Source of the DNA: Paraburkholderia sp041321145
GTDB lineage: Bacteria > Pseudomonadota > Gammaproteobacteria > Burkholderiales > Burkholderiaceae
DNA length: 64,000 nt
Reading direction: 5' to 3'
Assembly: GCF_041321145.1 (NCBI RefSeq)
Contig: NZ_JBGGWA010000001.1
Span: 496,001-560,000 of the forward strand
The notes under the pieces were generated by a model. That model worked only from the letters and a program-made list of their open reading frames with translations. It was not told the origin of the DNA and made no database searches. Below, one piece after another: positions 19,138-31,900 of this stretch (position 1 is the stretch's first letter; each line of letters begins with the position of its first letter). The position numbers and the translations under genes are program-made.

Positions 19138-19472
19138 TTTTCTCTCTCCTGTGTCGATCGGAGTTAGCGCTTTAGTACTTACTCCGGTCCCATCCAACAA
19201 TGGTGGGGGTGGTCTGCTGCCGTCGCCGGCCGCTCTGGTTAAATTGTTTGAAAAAATCCTACACGACGAAAAATAGCTTGTCACGTAGGGTCTGCCATAT
19301 TTTTTCTCCATCCTGTTTGTGCATAAGATGCTGTAAAGCAGAGATATTCTGCAAGAAACGAAAGTGACCGGTACCCAATATTCGGGACGACTAGATAACC
19401 GATTAGTGTCGGTTTGTAGGAAATTTACACGCTAATCCAGTGCGGCAACAGGGCTGAGGAGCGAGGGCGGAC
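19138..19472. promoter_or_regulatory. divergent control region between binding-protein gene and SDR gene
   Basis: A 335-bp A+T-rich region between divergent halves of the transport locus. It contains an 8-bp inverted pair GAAAAAAT (19250-19257) and ATTTTTTC (19299-19306). The RpiR regulator at 21495 is the obvious candidate to bind here; the exact operator is not established. Confidence 0.4.
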
Positions 19473-20246
19473 ATGAATCGTGTGGTGTTGGTGACGGGCG
19501 CTTGCGGGGGCATTGGCAGCGTGTTGTGCAAGCGCTTCGTGGAGCAGGGCGATACGGTGCTGGCGCTCGATATCGATGCGGTCGCGCTTAGGGGGCTGGC
19601 TGTGCAGCTAGGCGAGGCGCACGTCACGACGATCGCGGTCGATCTCGGCGACGCAACCGCAGTGCAGCAAGCGGTGGCCGAAGCGGTCGGGTTGCGCGGT
19701 CCAGTGGACGTGCTGGTCGCCAACGCGGGCGCAGCCAAAGGCCTGACGCTCGCCACGACCGACGCCGCCAGTTGGCAACGCGACATCCATCTGAATCTGA
19801 ATGGCACGTATCACACGGTGGAAGCCGTGCGTGCGTCGATGATCGAACGGCAGAAGGGCGCGCTGGTGCTGATCGGCTCGGTGAACGGCATGGCGGCGCT
19901 CGGGCATCCGGCATATAGCGCGGCGAAGGCGGGTCTCATCAGCTACACGAAAGCGCTGGCGATCGAACTCGGCCGTTATGGCATTCGCGCGAACATCGTC
20001 TGTCCGGGGACTGTGAAGACGCAGGCGTGGCAGGCGCGGGTCGACAAGCATCCGCAGGTCTTCGAGGATCTGAAGAAGTGGTACCCGTTACGCGACTTCG
20101 CGACGCCCGACGACATCGCCGACGCGGTGCTGTTTCTCGCGTCGCCGATGGCACGCGTCATTACCGGCGTCGCGCTGCCGGTCGACGGCGGCTTGATGGC
20201 CGGCAATCGTTTGATGGCGGAAGAACTGACGCTCGAATCGTTTTGA
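19473..20246 (+). CDS. short-chain dehydrogenase/reductase
   Basis: A 257-residue classical SDR. The NAD(P)-binding motif is TGACGGIGS near residue 8, followed by the acidic LALDID (residue ~36) that favours NAD, NAG motif VLVANAGAA, catalytic Ser in IGSVNG and Tyr-x-x-x-Lys in PAYSAAKAG. The C-terminus GVALPVDGGLMAGN is typical of sugar/polyol SDRs. It is the first gene of a plus-strand unit with the transporter ATPase and RpiR regulator, so it probably oxidises the imported carbohydrate or polyol. Substrate unknown. Confidence 0.9.
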   Translation: MNRVVLVTGACGGIGSVLCKRFVEQGDTVLALDIDAVALRGLAVQLGEAHVTTIAVDLGDATAVQQAVAEAVGLRGPVDVLVANAGAAKGLTLATTDAASWQRDIHLNLNGTYHTVEAVRASMIERQKGALVLIGSVNGMAALGHPAYSAAKAGLISYTKALAIELGRYGIRANIVCPGTVKTQAWQARVDKHPQVFEDLKKWYPLRDFATPDDIADAVLFLASPMARVITGVALPVDGGLMAGNRLMAEELTLESF

Positions 20247-20333
20247 CTCGCTTTGAACCAGTTAGCGCGGTGCATTCTTTGCTCGATGAAGCAAGACGGC
20301 ACGTCCGCATGACAGCACGACGGTGAGGACAGC

Positions 20334-21410
20334 ATGGCAGCAGTGCAACTGAGCGGCATCTTCAAACGCTATGGCGACACGCAAGTGGTGCACGGCATCG
20401 ATCTCGACATCGACGACGGCGAGTTCGTCGTGCTGGTCGGCCCGTCGGGTTGCGGCAAGAGCACGCTGATGCGTATGGTGGCGGGGCTCGAAGAGATCAG
20501 CGGCGGCGATCTGATGATCGGCGGCACGCGGGCTAATAGTCTCGCGCCGCAACAGCGTAATATCTCGATGGTGTTCCAGAGCTACGCGCTGTACCCGCAT
20601 CTGTCGGTCTACGAGAACATCGCGTTCGGGCCGCGGATTCGTAAGGAATCCTCGGCGAGTTTCAAGCCGCGGATCGAAGCGGCTGCGAAGATGCTGAATC
20701 TCAGCAGTTATCTCGACCGCTTGCCGCGTGCGCTATCCGGCGGTCAACGTCAGCGTGTCGCCATGGGTCGCGCGGTGGTGCGCGAGCCGTCGCTGTTCCT
20801 GTTCGACGAACCGTTGTCCAATCTCGACGCCAAACTGCGCGTGCAGATGCGCACTGAAATCAAGGCGCTACATCAGCGCCTGAAGAATACCGTGATCTAC
20901 GTCACCCACGATCAGATCGAAGCGATGACGATGGCCGACCGCATCGTCGTGATGAACGCGGGGCGCATCGAGCAGATTGGGCGACCGCTGGAACTGTACG
21001 ACCATCCGGCGAATCTGTTTGTCGCGAGCTTCCTGGGCTCGCCGTCGATGAATTTTGCTGAAGGCGTGTTGACGAACAGTGGGCAGCGTCACGCTTTAAA
21101 GCTTACGGACGGCGGTGAGATCGCGTTGGAGAGCGTGCCGGCAACGGCCGCCGTGGGCGCGAAGGTCACGCTCGGCGTGCGTCCTGAACACATCGAGACC
21201 ATGGCGCAAACGCCGGACGTCGCGATGGACGTCGAAGTGGTCGAGCCAACTGGCGCCGAAACCCATTTGTACGGGAAAATAGGTGGTAGCACATGGTGCG
21301 TGACGACTCGCCAGCGCTCGAAAATCGAGCCCGGTCAGCGCGTCACGCTGCGTCTGCCGGTCGAGCATATTCATCTGTTCGATACGGAGAGTGGACGCAG
21401 ACTGGTCTGA
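20334..21410 (+). CDS. ABC sugar importer ATPase (MalK/UgpC type)
   Basis: A 358-residue ATPase. Walker A GPSGCGKST (near 38-46), Q-loop VFQSYALYPHLSV, signature LSGGQRQRVAMGRA, Walker B LFLFDEPLSNLD and the H-loop YVTHDQIEAMTMADR are all intact. The C-terminal ~120 residues form the TOBE/regulatory domain of carbohydrate-uptake ABC ATPases (VRPEHIE). It must energise the two permeases at 16013-17751, although it is transcribed divergently with the SDR. Confidence 0.94.
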   Translation: MAAVQLSGIFKRYGDTQVVHGIDLDIDDGEFVVLVGPSGCGKSTLMRMVAGLEEISGGDLMIGGTRANSLAPQQRNISMVFQSYALYPHLSVYENIAFGPRIRKESSASFKPRIEAAAKMLNLSSYLDRLPRALSGGQRQRVAMGRAVVREPSLFLFDEPLSNLDAKLRVQMRTEIKALHQRLKNTVIYVTHDQIEAMTMADRIVVMNAGRIEQIGRPLELYDHPANLFVASFLGSPSMNFAEGVLTNSGQRHALKLTDGGEIALESVPATAAVGAKVTLGVRPEHIETMAQTPDVAMDVEVVEPTGAETHLYGKIGGSTWCVTTRQRSKIEPGQRVTLRLPVEHIHLFDTESGRRLV

Positions 21411-21494
21411 ACCGCGTGTTGCCGCTTGAGGCTGATTCAAGCTGATCGAAGCTGCGATGCCACGCGGATTCATTTAACCCTTAAGGAACACCGG

Positions 21495-22358
21495 GTGTCC
21501 GCACCGAACTTGATTCCCCACATCCGCAGCGCGCTGGCCAATTTGCGGCCCGCCGAGCGCAAGGTCGCTGAGATGGTGCTGAGCGACGTGGACTTTGCGA
21601 TGCGTGCGAGCATCACCGAGCTCGCGCAGCGCGCGGAGGTGTCCGAGCCTTCCGTCACGCGGTTTTGCCGCGCGATCGGTGCGCATGGTCTGCGCGACTT
21701 CAAGATGCAATTGGCGCAGAGCGTGGCAGGCGGGGTGCCGTATGCGTCGACGGCGGTTGCGCGCGATGATGATGTGCAGACGTTGATGGAAAAGGTGGGT
21801 GAGGCGGCGGTCGAAGGTATTACGCACGCGTGTGGCGCGTTGGATCCGGCGGTGGTTGAGAGTGCGATTGCGGCTTTATCGAGTGCGGGGCGGGTTTTTT
21901 TCTTTGGCGTGGGGTCGGGCTCGGGGTTGGTCGCGCAAGATGCGGCGCTGCGGTTTTTACGGCTCGATATTGCGGCCACCGCGTTTACCGATGGGCATTT
22001 GCAGCGGCTTTATGCCGGGCTGATGGAGCCGGGCGATGTGGCCTTTGCCATTTCGCATTCGGGACGTAGCGTGGAAGTGAATGAGAGTATTCAGATCGCC
22101 AAGGAGCGGGGTGCGACGACGATTGCGTTAACCAATGTCGGCTCGCGGCTGGCTTGGCTTGTTGATATCCCACTGCTGCTGCGCGTGCCGAGTCCCATCG
22201 ATCCCAATACGCCGGGCGTGTCGCGGCTCGTGCATCTTTGCATCATGGACGCGCTTGCGATCGGCGTTGCGCTGAAGGCGGGCCCGAAGACGCTTGAAAA
22301 GATGCGGCATGCGAAGGCCAGATTGTCGTCGCATGAGCGGGAAGCTGCGGGGAATTGA
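21495..22358 (+). CDS. RpiR/HexR-family transcriptional regulator
   Basis: A 287-residue regulator starting with GTG at 21495, supported by AAGGA eight bases upstream; the frame extends further up without a site. The N-terminal ~75 residues hold the RpiR helix-turn-helix (SITELAQRAEVSEPSVTRFC), and about 110-260 form a SIS sugar-phosphate-binding domain (VFFFGVGSGSGLVAQD, AISHSGRSVEVNESI). It presumably senses a phosphorylated sugar and controls the adjacent transport/SDR locus. Confidence 0.92.
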   Translation: MSAPNLIPHIRSALANLRPAERKVAEMVLSDVDFAMRASITELAQRAEVSEPSVTRFCRAIGAHGLRDFKMQLAQSVAGGVPYASTAVARDDDVQTLMEKVGEAAVEGITHACGALDPAVVESAIAALSSAGRVFFFGVGSGSGLVAQDAALRFLRLDIAATAFTDGHLQRLYAGLMEPGDVAFAISHSGRSVEVNESIQIAKERGATTIALTNVGSRLAWLVDIPLLLRVPSPIDPNTPGVSRLVHLCIMDALAIGVALKAGPKTLEKMRHAKARLSSHEREAAGN

Positions 22359-22962
22359 CCTCTCCTCACGAGGCGTTCACGTCCAATCTCGGGATCCTGT
22401 CCTTTCGCCGCTTGTTCAAGCAGTGATCAAAGGCGTTAGTGCATCAAGCGCAAGACCGGTTATTCCGGTCACATCTCGCGAATGCCGTTCGCGCCCTGCG
22501 AAAACGCAGGTCCATGCCATCAGCCATTACAAAAGTTCTTCAATGGCTTTCACGACTTCAAGCATATGCACGACCGGATCTGGTATCTCCCGGCGCGGAT
22601 GTCGTACTTCGCAGATGCGATGTTCTGTGCATGAACGGCAGATTCGTCAGCATCAACGATGATATGACGACGATGACTTCGGCTTTTTCGCGCAATTGGA
22701 CGAATCGCGTCATTTCGTCTGATTGACATGGCGTCATGCGTACTTAAATATGTTTATAAACTGCATGCACGGTATGCGGAAGATAATAGATGTGCCGTGA
22801 AATAATAGTGTCTCTGTTTGCTTTGAGAAATTTATATTTATTTCAATGCTCAAAGCATTATAAATAAATCGCAGAGTTAAATTTTTCGAGGCGTAATGCA
22901 TGCCATGTCAAGTGGTGCATTAAATAAAATTAATTACACTCATAAACAGGAATTGGCCGATC
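22359..22962. other. 604-bp intergenic region, A+T-rich in its second half
   Basis: The first 350 bp keep host-like composition and have no supported gene; a short CCTGCG-AAAA-CGCAGG hairpin occurs near 22495. From about 22730 base composition drops sharply, marking the left boundary of the low-G+C giant gene block. Confidence 0.5.
22723..22750 (+). promoter_or_regulatory. candidate sigma-70 promoter of the giant gene
   Basis: TTGACA (22723-22728), 16-bp spacer, TAAATA (22745-22750), about 210 bases before the ATG at 22963. The fit to consensus is good but the long leader leaves room for other promoters. Confidence 0.4.
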
Positions 22963-25900
22963 ATGCCTGAGCGTTCATTTCTAAATAAGCCTGGAAAAAA
23001 ATCAAATACGCATATCGAGAAAATTGTCGGTGAAGATGATTTTTCGCAGGGCGAAATTTTCGTGCCTGAGGACGAGGCGCTATCTCAACAATTCCAGGCT
23101 TATATCGAGAAAAGGGCGGCCATAAACGATGATCACGCAAACGAACTAATTTACCCACGCGCCTATGCTGTCGCACGTAAAATCAGCCAAAATGGCGAGT
23201 GGGCGAGCGAAGCCGGTGACATGGCGCCTTCGCTTATAGTGTGTATACCTGGCGCGAGCGCAGCCGGACTACGCATCACTATCCTGGATGAAGATGATCG
23301 CATAGTGCTGCACGATGAACGGGGCAGCACCCGTTTGACTGACATCACCCTGCGGCGGGTCAATCGCAACCATTATCAGGCGGTAGTGGAGGGCATCGAT
23401 AAGGATATTCCCGCTGACGGTAACTGTTTCTTCGCCGCCGTATGGGAAGCTTTACAGGGCGATGAATTCAAGTCCGCCCGGAACTGCATTTTCCAGCGTA
23501 AAAATATTCAGACTTCGCAACAGGCCAGCAACTATTTTCGCTTCGAACTGGCGAATTATATCCGTCAGCGCGCCAGTGAATTGGAAGATGGTATCTCCTT
23601 TGATGTTATTCCATTTGGCAGGAATGCCGTTACTGATGCGCTGATGAATGGGGAGAGGGGGCCGCGGCAGGAGATATCCCCGGCTGCGATTTTTAAATCT
23701 TATGAAGCTGGCAGAATATTATCTCCTGTGATAGATGAGCAGGGAGAAAGTAATACGGACGACCTGTCACCTTCGTTACAAGCCACGGCCACCTGTCAAT
23801 CAGAGGAAGATGCCAACCTGTTTCTGGTCGTGATTAAACGGCTGCTCCAGCAGGTGATGGAACGGTTAATTGATTCAGCATTAAAAAAAGGGAAAGCGGT
23901 GGTCGTGGAATACATGACATTGCCAAATCAAATCTCCCTGATCCTTGGTGACCCCTCGCAGCGCTTCCCAGAGAAACTCAAGGCGATCAACGCTCTGATT
24001 AAGAATCGTGAGGGAAATTTACCAGACTTCATCACAGTATTGCCGCCATGGCTCGATCTGGCTAACGAGGCCTGGTCATTGGAGGAAATTGATCGGGGGC
24101 GCAGCGTAGAGGAAAATATACGCACGATATCGTACACCGCCCAAACACTACTCACCGACCCGCTAGTCTCAGAATTATTGTCCTCCGAACAAGCGACACG
24201 CTTTCGCACCTTGTTACAGCAAGGATCGCAGGCCGCGACTCTGCTGACGAAACTCCGCAAACTGCCCTCTGAGGCGACGTTCGGCGACTATTTTGATCTG
24301 CTCAAAGATAACTCGTTGTTTCGCAGTATTGCACCTGCGAGCGTGCTGTCACTTGTTAAATTGGCTGACCAGTTGCACCAGCAACTGGATGCCGTCGCGT
24401 TCCCGCCCGAGAAGGACGAGCGTGATAGATTAGATTGGCTAACGAACCTGTTGATCTCAGATGCAGGTGTAGAACTGTTGGCTTCACAGGTTGATCTCAC
24501 AGCGCTCACCGCAGTGAAAACTCCCATAGCTTTAGTAAAACTGTTCAAGCAGTACCCTGGTGAAGCGGACGGACTTGCACAACTGGACTGGCTGACTCAT
24601 CAACTGTTGCCCTCGAATGGCACCTCACCGTTGTCAGGAACCTTGTTAGAACCAATGGTAGGACGGTTTCAAGATTCATTGGGTGACAGTAAAGAGATTA
24701 TGCGGATCACCAGGCTGTTGCTAAAAATAGCCAGCCCGCAAACTGACCGCAAGAAAGAACTCCCCGAGTTGCTCCGGTTAATATTCACCCCCAGCCGAGG
24801 GGCGAAGTTAGCGTCATTTATCCTGCCTTATTTCCCAACCCTTTTGGTCACATTCAACGCTGGGAAGACTTTTTACGAGTCTGGGAAAGACGTCTACGAA
24901 TTGAGAGAATGGTATAGCCAGGTTTCGCCTGGTCAAAGCTGGCAAGCAACCAGCAAACAATTTGCAGCAAAGATAAGCGATATTCTGGGAAAGGATGCAA
25001 AACTACTCGCATCCTTAAGCGGATTTAGCGTCGGGTCGATACAGGCAACAGGTAGCGCCGTTTACGCCCTTTTTGACTGGAGCTGGGAAAAGACAGTGGC
25101 GTGGCTGCTTGAACAGATGAAATTGAATTCCCAAGGGCGCTGGTATTACGATCGGATGCTAGAGGTGTGCCTGGTTTGGCAGCTCTATCAAGCATTCAAG
25201 CCGGGTACCGCCAGCGCACAGGCCCATACCGCCTTACGAAATGTAGCCGTATTGCTAAAAAGCTACCTGCCCGAGATCAATACTGCCACCTTCGACACTA
25301 TTATCCAGGTATTACCCTTGCTGCCTGGGTTGGTCGCGCTGAAAAGTGAGGGACACAAATTACCCCCCAGTGACGATTGGATTGAGTGGCTGCATGAAGT
25401 GGTCGGGCTGACGGGCACCAGTACTAATCCAGCGGTAAAACGGTTTGCCGAGCAAGTGGAAAGCGTGGCGCGCAAGATCGGCGACGATATATTGCAGCGG
25501 CTGTTTGATAGCGTGACGGCCAATGCGGCCGCTTTGTTTGGGGAAACGCCACCCACTCACGAGATGCTCGATGCTACACCGCCCTCTTTTGCGCCCAATA
25601 CCCGCACAGCGGAACAATTACTGATCACGACGCTGGCACAATGGGCCAGAATCGGCGTGCGAAAGTCCCGGCAGCAACTGGGCGCGATGCTGGCCTCCGC
25701 GGGTACCACACTGAACAGTATTCTGCTGCAGGGCGGGGAAATGGATTTGCTTACTTCCCCTTTTGGACCGATACGAATGAGTCCACTGTCAGATGTCCTA
25801 ACGGTACTCCGGCTGGGAGTAATCGAAGGAGCGGATTTAGCCGGGGAGTCCACTGGCATAGCGCCTGAATTGAAAAACATCATCTGGGGAAATAACGAAC

Positions 25901-28900
25901 TTGCCTCGCAAAAGAAAATTTTTTCCATTGCATTATCCGTCTATTTTATATCGATAATCGCGGCCTTTGTCATTTACAAGAAATACAAGGCAGGAAAAGA
26001 CATCGCACAGGATGCGACCAGATACGATCCTGTCGCGTTGAATGAGAGTGTCTCCATTCCGATGGAGCCGGCTAACGGCGGGTCTGTAATGCCCACACCC
26101 ACTGAACAAGGCAATTTACTGCCCCAGGACGAGGGCGCCGAGATTTCCCCCGCCCCCGCAGAGCGAGACCGTGCGCAACCTGAAGCCAACACGCTCTCAG
26201 GGCGAGCCAGGAAGGGGCTCACTGGAATATGGTGCCGGATGAAGGAAAATCCTGAGGAACCGGCACTTGGGGTGGCGTTGTTTGTCGGGCTGGGTGCTAC
26301 AGCGCATTTTGTCGAAAAATATGTAATGAATAAGCAAAACGTTAATGTCGATGAAGTGGTGGATCAGGTGTCGTTTATTGATGTGGCTGCGGATGATGAT
26401 TTTAGTAAAGCCTTTGTTGCGCCCTCGATATTCATACCCCGTCACCTATCGGCAGACTCGACTGCCATGCCGGGCGAAAAACAGCTGAATAATATACGGA
26501 AATACACGCTAGAGTTGGCAAGAGAACTCGGTGATTCATGGCTGAAACAGTTTTTTACTCACCTGATGGGCAAGCTGCAGCCTACCCTATTCGCTATGCC
26601 GGAACTGATGAAGAAAACGGAAAATAATTACGCGTTTCTGCTGCAATTGGATTTGATGCTTTTAACTATGCAGGCTTTCATCGTTGAAGAGCTCAAGAAG
26701 AATAACTACACCAATCTTGAGGGACTGCTGGCGCTTAATCGGGTGCGTAATCTGGTGATTAAAACCTTGTTCGGAGAGTATAAGTCTCAAGTCATTCCCT
26801 ACTACAAAGCTCTCTCTGCGGGGAAGTTATTTAATACTGTCAAGGCATTCTGGCTGAGTAATATTCTGAAAACCTATTTGCGCTATGCATTGCATAGCGC
26901 CGGGCATGCGGACGATAAGATAGAAACCTATGTCACCACACTGAACACCATGCAGGCCGAACAGCTCCTGATATCAGACGAGTATCATCAAGGGATACCA
27001 ATTGGTATCGCGGGAGAAAGGCATGTTATTAAGGTACTGATGGACGAGCTGAATTCTATTCTGGATGATAATAAATATGACCTTGCCAGGGCGCAAAGAA
27101 AACAATCTGAAAATAATAATTCAGAAAAAATAGACGGCTACAGGTTACTGATACGGACATTCGAAACTCTTATCGACGCTTTAAGTGTCGCAAACCAACA
27201 AATTAATGAAAATCCATTCCTGAATTTTACCTACCCTCAGACTGAGGAAGAGTACGTTAATATTAGCTACGTTAACAAGCGGCTTGCCGAGATTATCGGA
27301 AAATCATTATTTCATGATAGCCGGATAGCGATTGCTTACATCCCGGGTGAGAATGAAGATGAAAAAATATATTTTAGTCTGCAACAAATAGCTTTTGGGG
27401 ACCATATTAAGTATCCTCAATATGAGATTGTTCCCGGCGACTCTTCCCGGCAGGCGAAGGATAATGTAGTTATTTTTTGGCCCGCGATCGTTGACAACGA
27501 TGCCCGACGTGCGATTTTGGATATTTGTGGCGAACTTGAGGATGCGAAAAATGTAATAGAAAAAATGAAAAAAATTCGTGAAGCGAAGATAAATATCGAC
27601 GAGGCGAAATTTGTAAATGTTACTGGCTACGCTCAGGAACTCATTGATGAAGAAGCAAAAAAATTAGGAATTACAGGAACGCTTACGCTGGGCGAGAAAA
27701 TAGAGATAAAAATGAAGGGTAAGGGTGTAAGAGTAGCCGGACATCCATTTCCGGAGGATCAGGAATGGACCGAGTATTATATATTAGGCGAACTCATCTT
27801 TAATAAAAATAATGAACTAAGGCCTGCCCTTGCAAAAAACAAGGAAGATAAATTACTCAGGTTGGCCGTTTATTTGCAATGCCAGGATTTGCAGAGTCTG
27901 TACCTTGAAAAAATAAATAGATGGAAAGATAACGAGGCACTTAAAAAAGATTTTGATCTGTTGACGCAAGCTAATGTTAAACCAATATTGGTCGGCACGG
28001 CTGGCATTGATGAAGTGAGGTACATGAGAATAAAGCTGGTTGGGTTATTGCGTTATATTAATAAGACTGGAACGGTCAATATCATTTCTTTATTAGATCA
28101 GTCGAGCCGCACTTTTAGTTCTGATCGCATATTCAATGCCCAATTTAATGTTGATGAAGAGCTATGGAAATGGATGTTACAGCATTCGACCGATCCTTTG
28201 GCGCAAAGTAGCGAAGCTAAACGTCGGCGTAAGGCCGCTGCGTCCAGGCTTGATGACGCGCGCGTTTCTGTTCCACTGATTCGTCCTTCTGATTTTCTCG
28301 CGTATGAAAAAATCACGCCGGAGAGTTACTCCTATTACAGCGATTATCTCGACCGCCTTTCCAGAGAGGCCGACCTATTGGCAACCTCCGACTCGGAGCT
28401 GTTCTGGGACAATTTTCTGGAAGTTGTAAAGGTGGTGGCATGGTTTGTTTCCCTTGCCACCTTCCCCTTGGGGATGCTGGCCAGTTTCGCGATTGGCTTG
28501 GCATTAGGGATTACTCCGCCGCTGCTGCAAGTGGCTATTGCCGATGATCCAGATAAAAAACAGGCCCATTTATTTGAAGCAGCGTTGAGCTTGCTGTTCG
28601 AAACGGTAGGTGCCGGGATTGGCCAAGGTGGTAGTGTAATTATTAAGCGGTTAAAAAAGTCAATGGAATATCGTAGGTTGTTCTCCTACCGCTTACTTAT
28701 CGACGCAGGCCGCTCAATCGATGATATCGATACTGGACCTTTACCGCTAGTAGTGGGTGATGGCTTTAGCATATTACCCGATGGTGAATCTAACATACTG
28801 AAGTCTGCCAGGAAATTAATTCACTCAACAAGCGAGGGAACGTGTCGCGGTGTTTGCTGGAATTTCGCCATGCAGGTGTTGAAGGATTCGAAAGCCGTTG

Positions 28901-31900
28901 ATGCTCAGGTGGTATCTGATTTAGAAAGGATCGTAGGAAATCTCGCCCAAAATAAGCCCGGCGTTTCTATTAATGACCTCTTTAAAGGTAAAGAGAGCAG
29001 ATTAATCAGTGAAAGCCAGGAGTTGACTGCTGTTCCGGAAGGTCAATTGATTATTTTTTCGGAGCCAGCTGGGGAAGCACCAGGCGTAAAGCATGTTGCT
29101 GTTAGCGTGGGAAATGGGCGCTTTGCCGGTATGAAAAATGACTATCTTGACCCTGCTTTGGGACCTGGCAAGAGCATTGTGACGGCTGAAGAATTTGGGC
29201 AATTTATTGATGGCAGGTTTCTTAAGCGAGGGGCTAAAGTGGGTACGATTGAGCCGGCTTTAGAGGTTCGAACCGGGTACCCCCAAGGCAGTGCACTTGC
29301 TGCGACAGCAGGAGAAGGCGGACAAAATCGAGTTATTGAACTATTAGGACAGGATGGGCTTTTTAGTTTAAACCCGCAATCCGGTGAATTATTCATTGAC
29401 GCCCACGGTTATCCATTTACTATTAATCATCTGGATAGCGATGAGCTATATCATATTATACGTGGGCTGGCCTACCATAAGGGGTTTGTTCCAACAGACA
29501 TCAAGAGTATTTTACTAAAGTCATGCTATGGCGCTGATGGCGGAAAATATTCTAGCGCTGCGATGCTAGCGAATCAGTTTGACGTTGGATTTAAAGTTAG
29601 AGCTTACAAAGGTACGGTCAGTAGAGATTATCAGAGAGTACATCCCAATGGTGATGTTGCGTTTGCATCCGAGGTTGCTGGCGCATTGAAGATTAAATTA
29701 TATCGACAGCTTCATAAGTTTGCCGAGGAAATCATTGCGCTCAAACAGAGTGGTAAAAAAATATTGAGTGAGATTGATCCTGCCGCATCGTTTTTGCAAA
29801 ATTTGATACGCCTAATAAAAGGCGGAATAATATTGTCCGCTTTTAAGAAGCACTACAAACAAATTTCGGCGTCCGATTATGAAAAATTATCTTCGATAGT
29901 ATCTCCCCTTGCCAGGGATGTATCTGATGAGGATTTTATTGATGCTGTTCTTAAAATAATGTTTAACGTGGAGGGCGTGGGAAATGCGATATGGACCGAG
30001 GAGTTCAGTGCTACGGGTGGGAGGCTCGATGACTACCAGGATAAATTAGGATACGGTGCAACACCAACTGTTGTGCCCGAAGACGCGCCACCGGTCCTAA
30101 TCGGCCCCTATGAAAGAAGTCGATGGAACCGCGAAGTGCTATGGCGAACTGGAGAAGTGTTAAAACTGTTTGCTAAAGCGGATAAGCTGTTGGCGAAAGC
30201 AGACAATATTGTGGAAATTCAATTAACTGGCAATATAAAAAAACAACATGTAACGTTTTCGGTTGAGAAAAATTTTGATTATGCAGGTAATTTAACGTAT
30301 AGCTTATATACAGATGACGGCAAGAAGCTATCCAGACAGACAGGTCTTGACGATGTTTTTTCTGCCTATGCGGACCAGAATAATGATGAATACCGAAGTT
30401 TCGTCAAGGAAATTTTTTCGCAAGGGGAGGATGTTAAATTTCAAATTGTTTACAGTTATAAAGAAAGAAAAGAGGATGAAGGGAAAGTATTCGCTTCTGA
30501 TATTTACGACAGGTTGCCGGCACCGAGTGGAGTAGGGACGTTAGATCCTGATAATATTGTAGGTGACAATGATGCACGACTGAATGAATTAGCTACATCG
30601 GAGCGGATTCAAGATAGAGCCAGGAAGGTTTTGTTGGCAGACGATAAGCAGGACAATCTGGCGCTGATAGATGTTTTTTTCTACCTGATCAGCCAGGCAC
30701 CGTGCGCACCTGACGATATTTTGAATTTGCGCCGCCCGGATGAATTGCCCCAGTTTATGAAGCTCGTCGCAAGTAGTGTGCAAGTTGCCGTCATATTAAA
30801 TGCGATGGTGCAAACCGATGAGCTTGATTACACTAAAGAGGACCTCTCAATCACGGCCATTGGGTGGTTTATGTGCCGTTTATCAAGAATAATATTTCGT
30901 GAATATTCGATTGATATCGATGCGATTTCCGAGTTAGATCCGCTACATAAAATAGATCATATTGCTTACCAAATGAGTCGGCTTCCGTTGTCTTTAAGTA
31001 ATCCCCATCGGACAGTGAGTTATTGGCTGGCGTTGTTCAATCAATTTGACGACAGAATGATAGGGTCTTCAAATATAGATGCGTCTTCGAAAAGCGAAGT
31101 ACTGATCGGCCCCTATAAGAGCAGTCGATGGAATCGCGCAATGTTGTGGCAGACGGGAACAGTATTAAGAATATTGCAGAGGGAAAATCATGTCTCAAGG
31201 ATCCAATTATTTGCCAAAATAAAAAACCGGCTTGCGAAATTCACTGTCAGTAAAACATATAATAAAGTAGGTAATTTGGCATATAAATTTTCGACTCAAA
31301 ATGACAATGATGTGTTTGAATCCGTTGCCGTCGATGATGTTTTCTCTGTCTATGCTGATAAAAAAGATGATAAGTATTATAGATTTGTCGCGAATATTTT
31401 TGAGAAAGGGAGTGGTGTTAAATATAAAATAACCTACATTTCCAATAAGAGAGGAGAGGATGAAGGGCCGGTGGTTGATAATGATATTTACGATAAACTT
31501 TTGCCGGTTGAGGAAAAAATATTGTCCCCTGATGGTGGGGCGGGTAGAAACGATGCGTTACTGGAGAGTCTGACAGATGAAGGGAATATTATAGAAAGAG
31601 CCCGGGTCGCTCTTTCTATAAAAGATAAAGAGAAGATTATCTATCTACTCGATGTTTTTTTCTACCTGATTGCCCAGCAAGTACCCATGGATTTACTTGA
31701 CGACAATCTGAATTTGCAACGTGAGGATCAATTTTGTCTTTTTATGCGGCAAGTCGCATGTAGTGTAAAAATTGCGACGTTCTTAAACAGTATGGCGGTG
31801 ACCGGTAAGGCTGATTACGCGGATGCGGACCTTTCAGCCGCGGCAATTGGACGATTTATGCGTCGATTATCGATATTAATTTTGCCGCAGTATGGGGTGG

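Noticed and set aside
22439..22726. 95-codon frame before the giant gene
   Set aside because: No recognised domain or ribosome-binding site, and the frame overlaps the -35 box of the candidate promoter.
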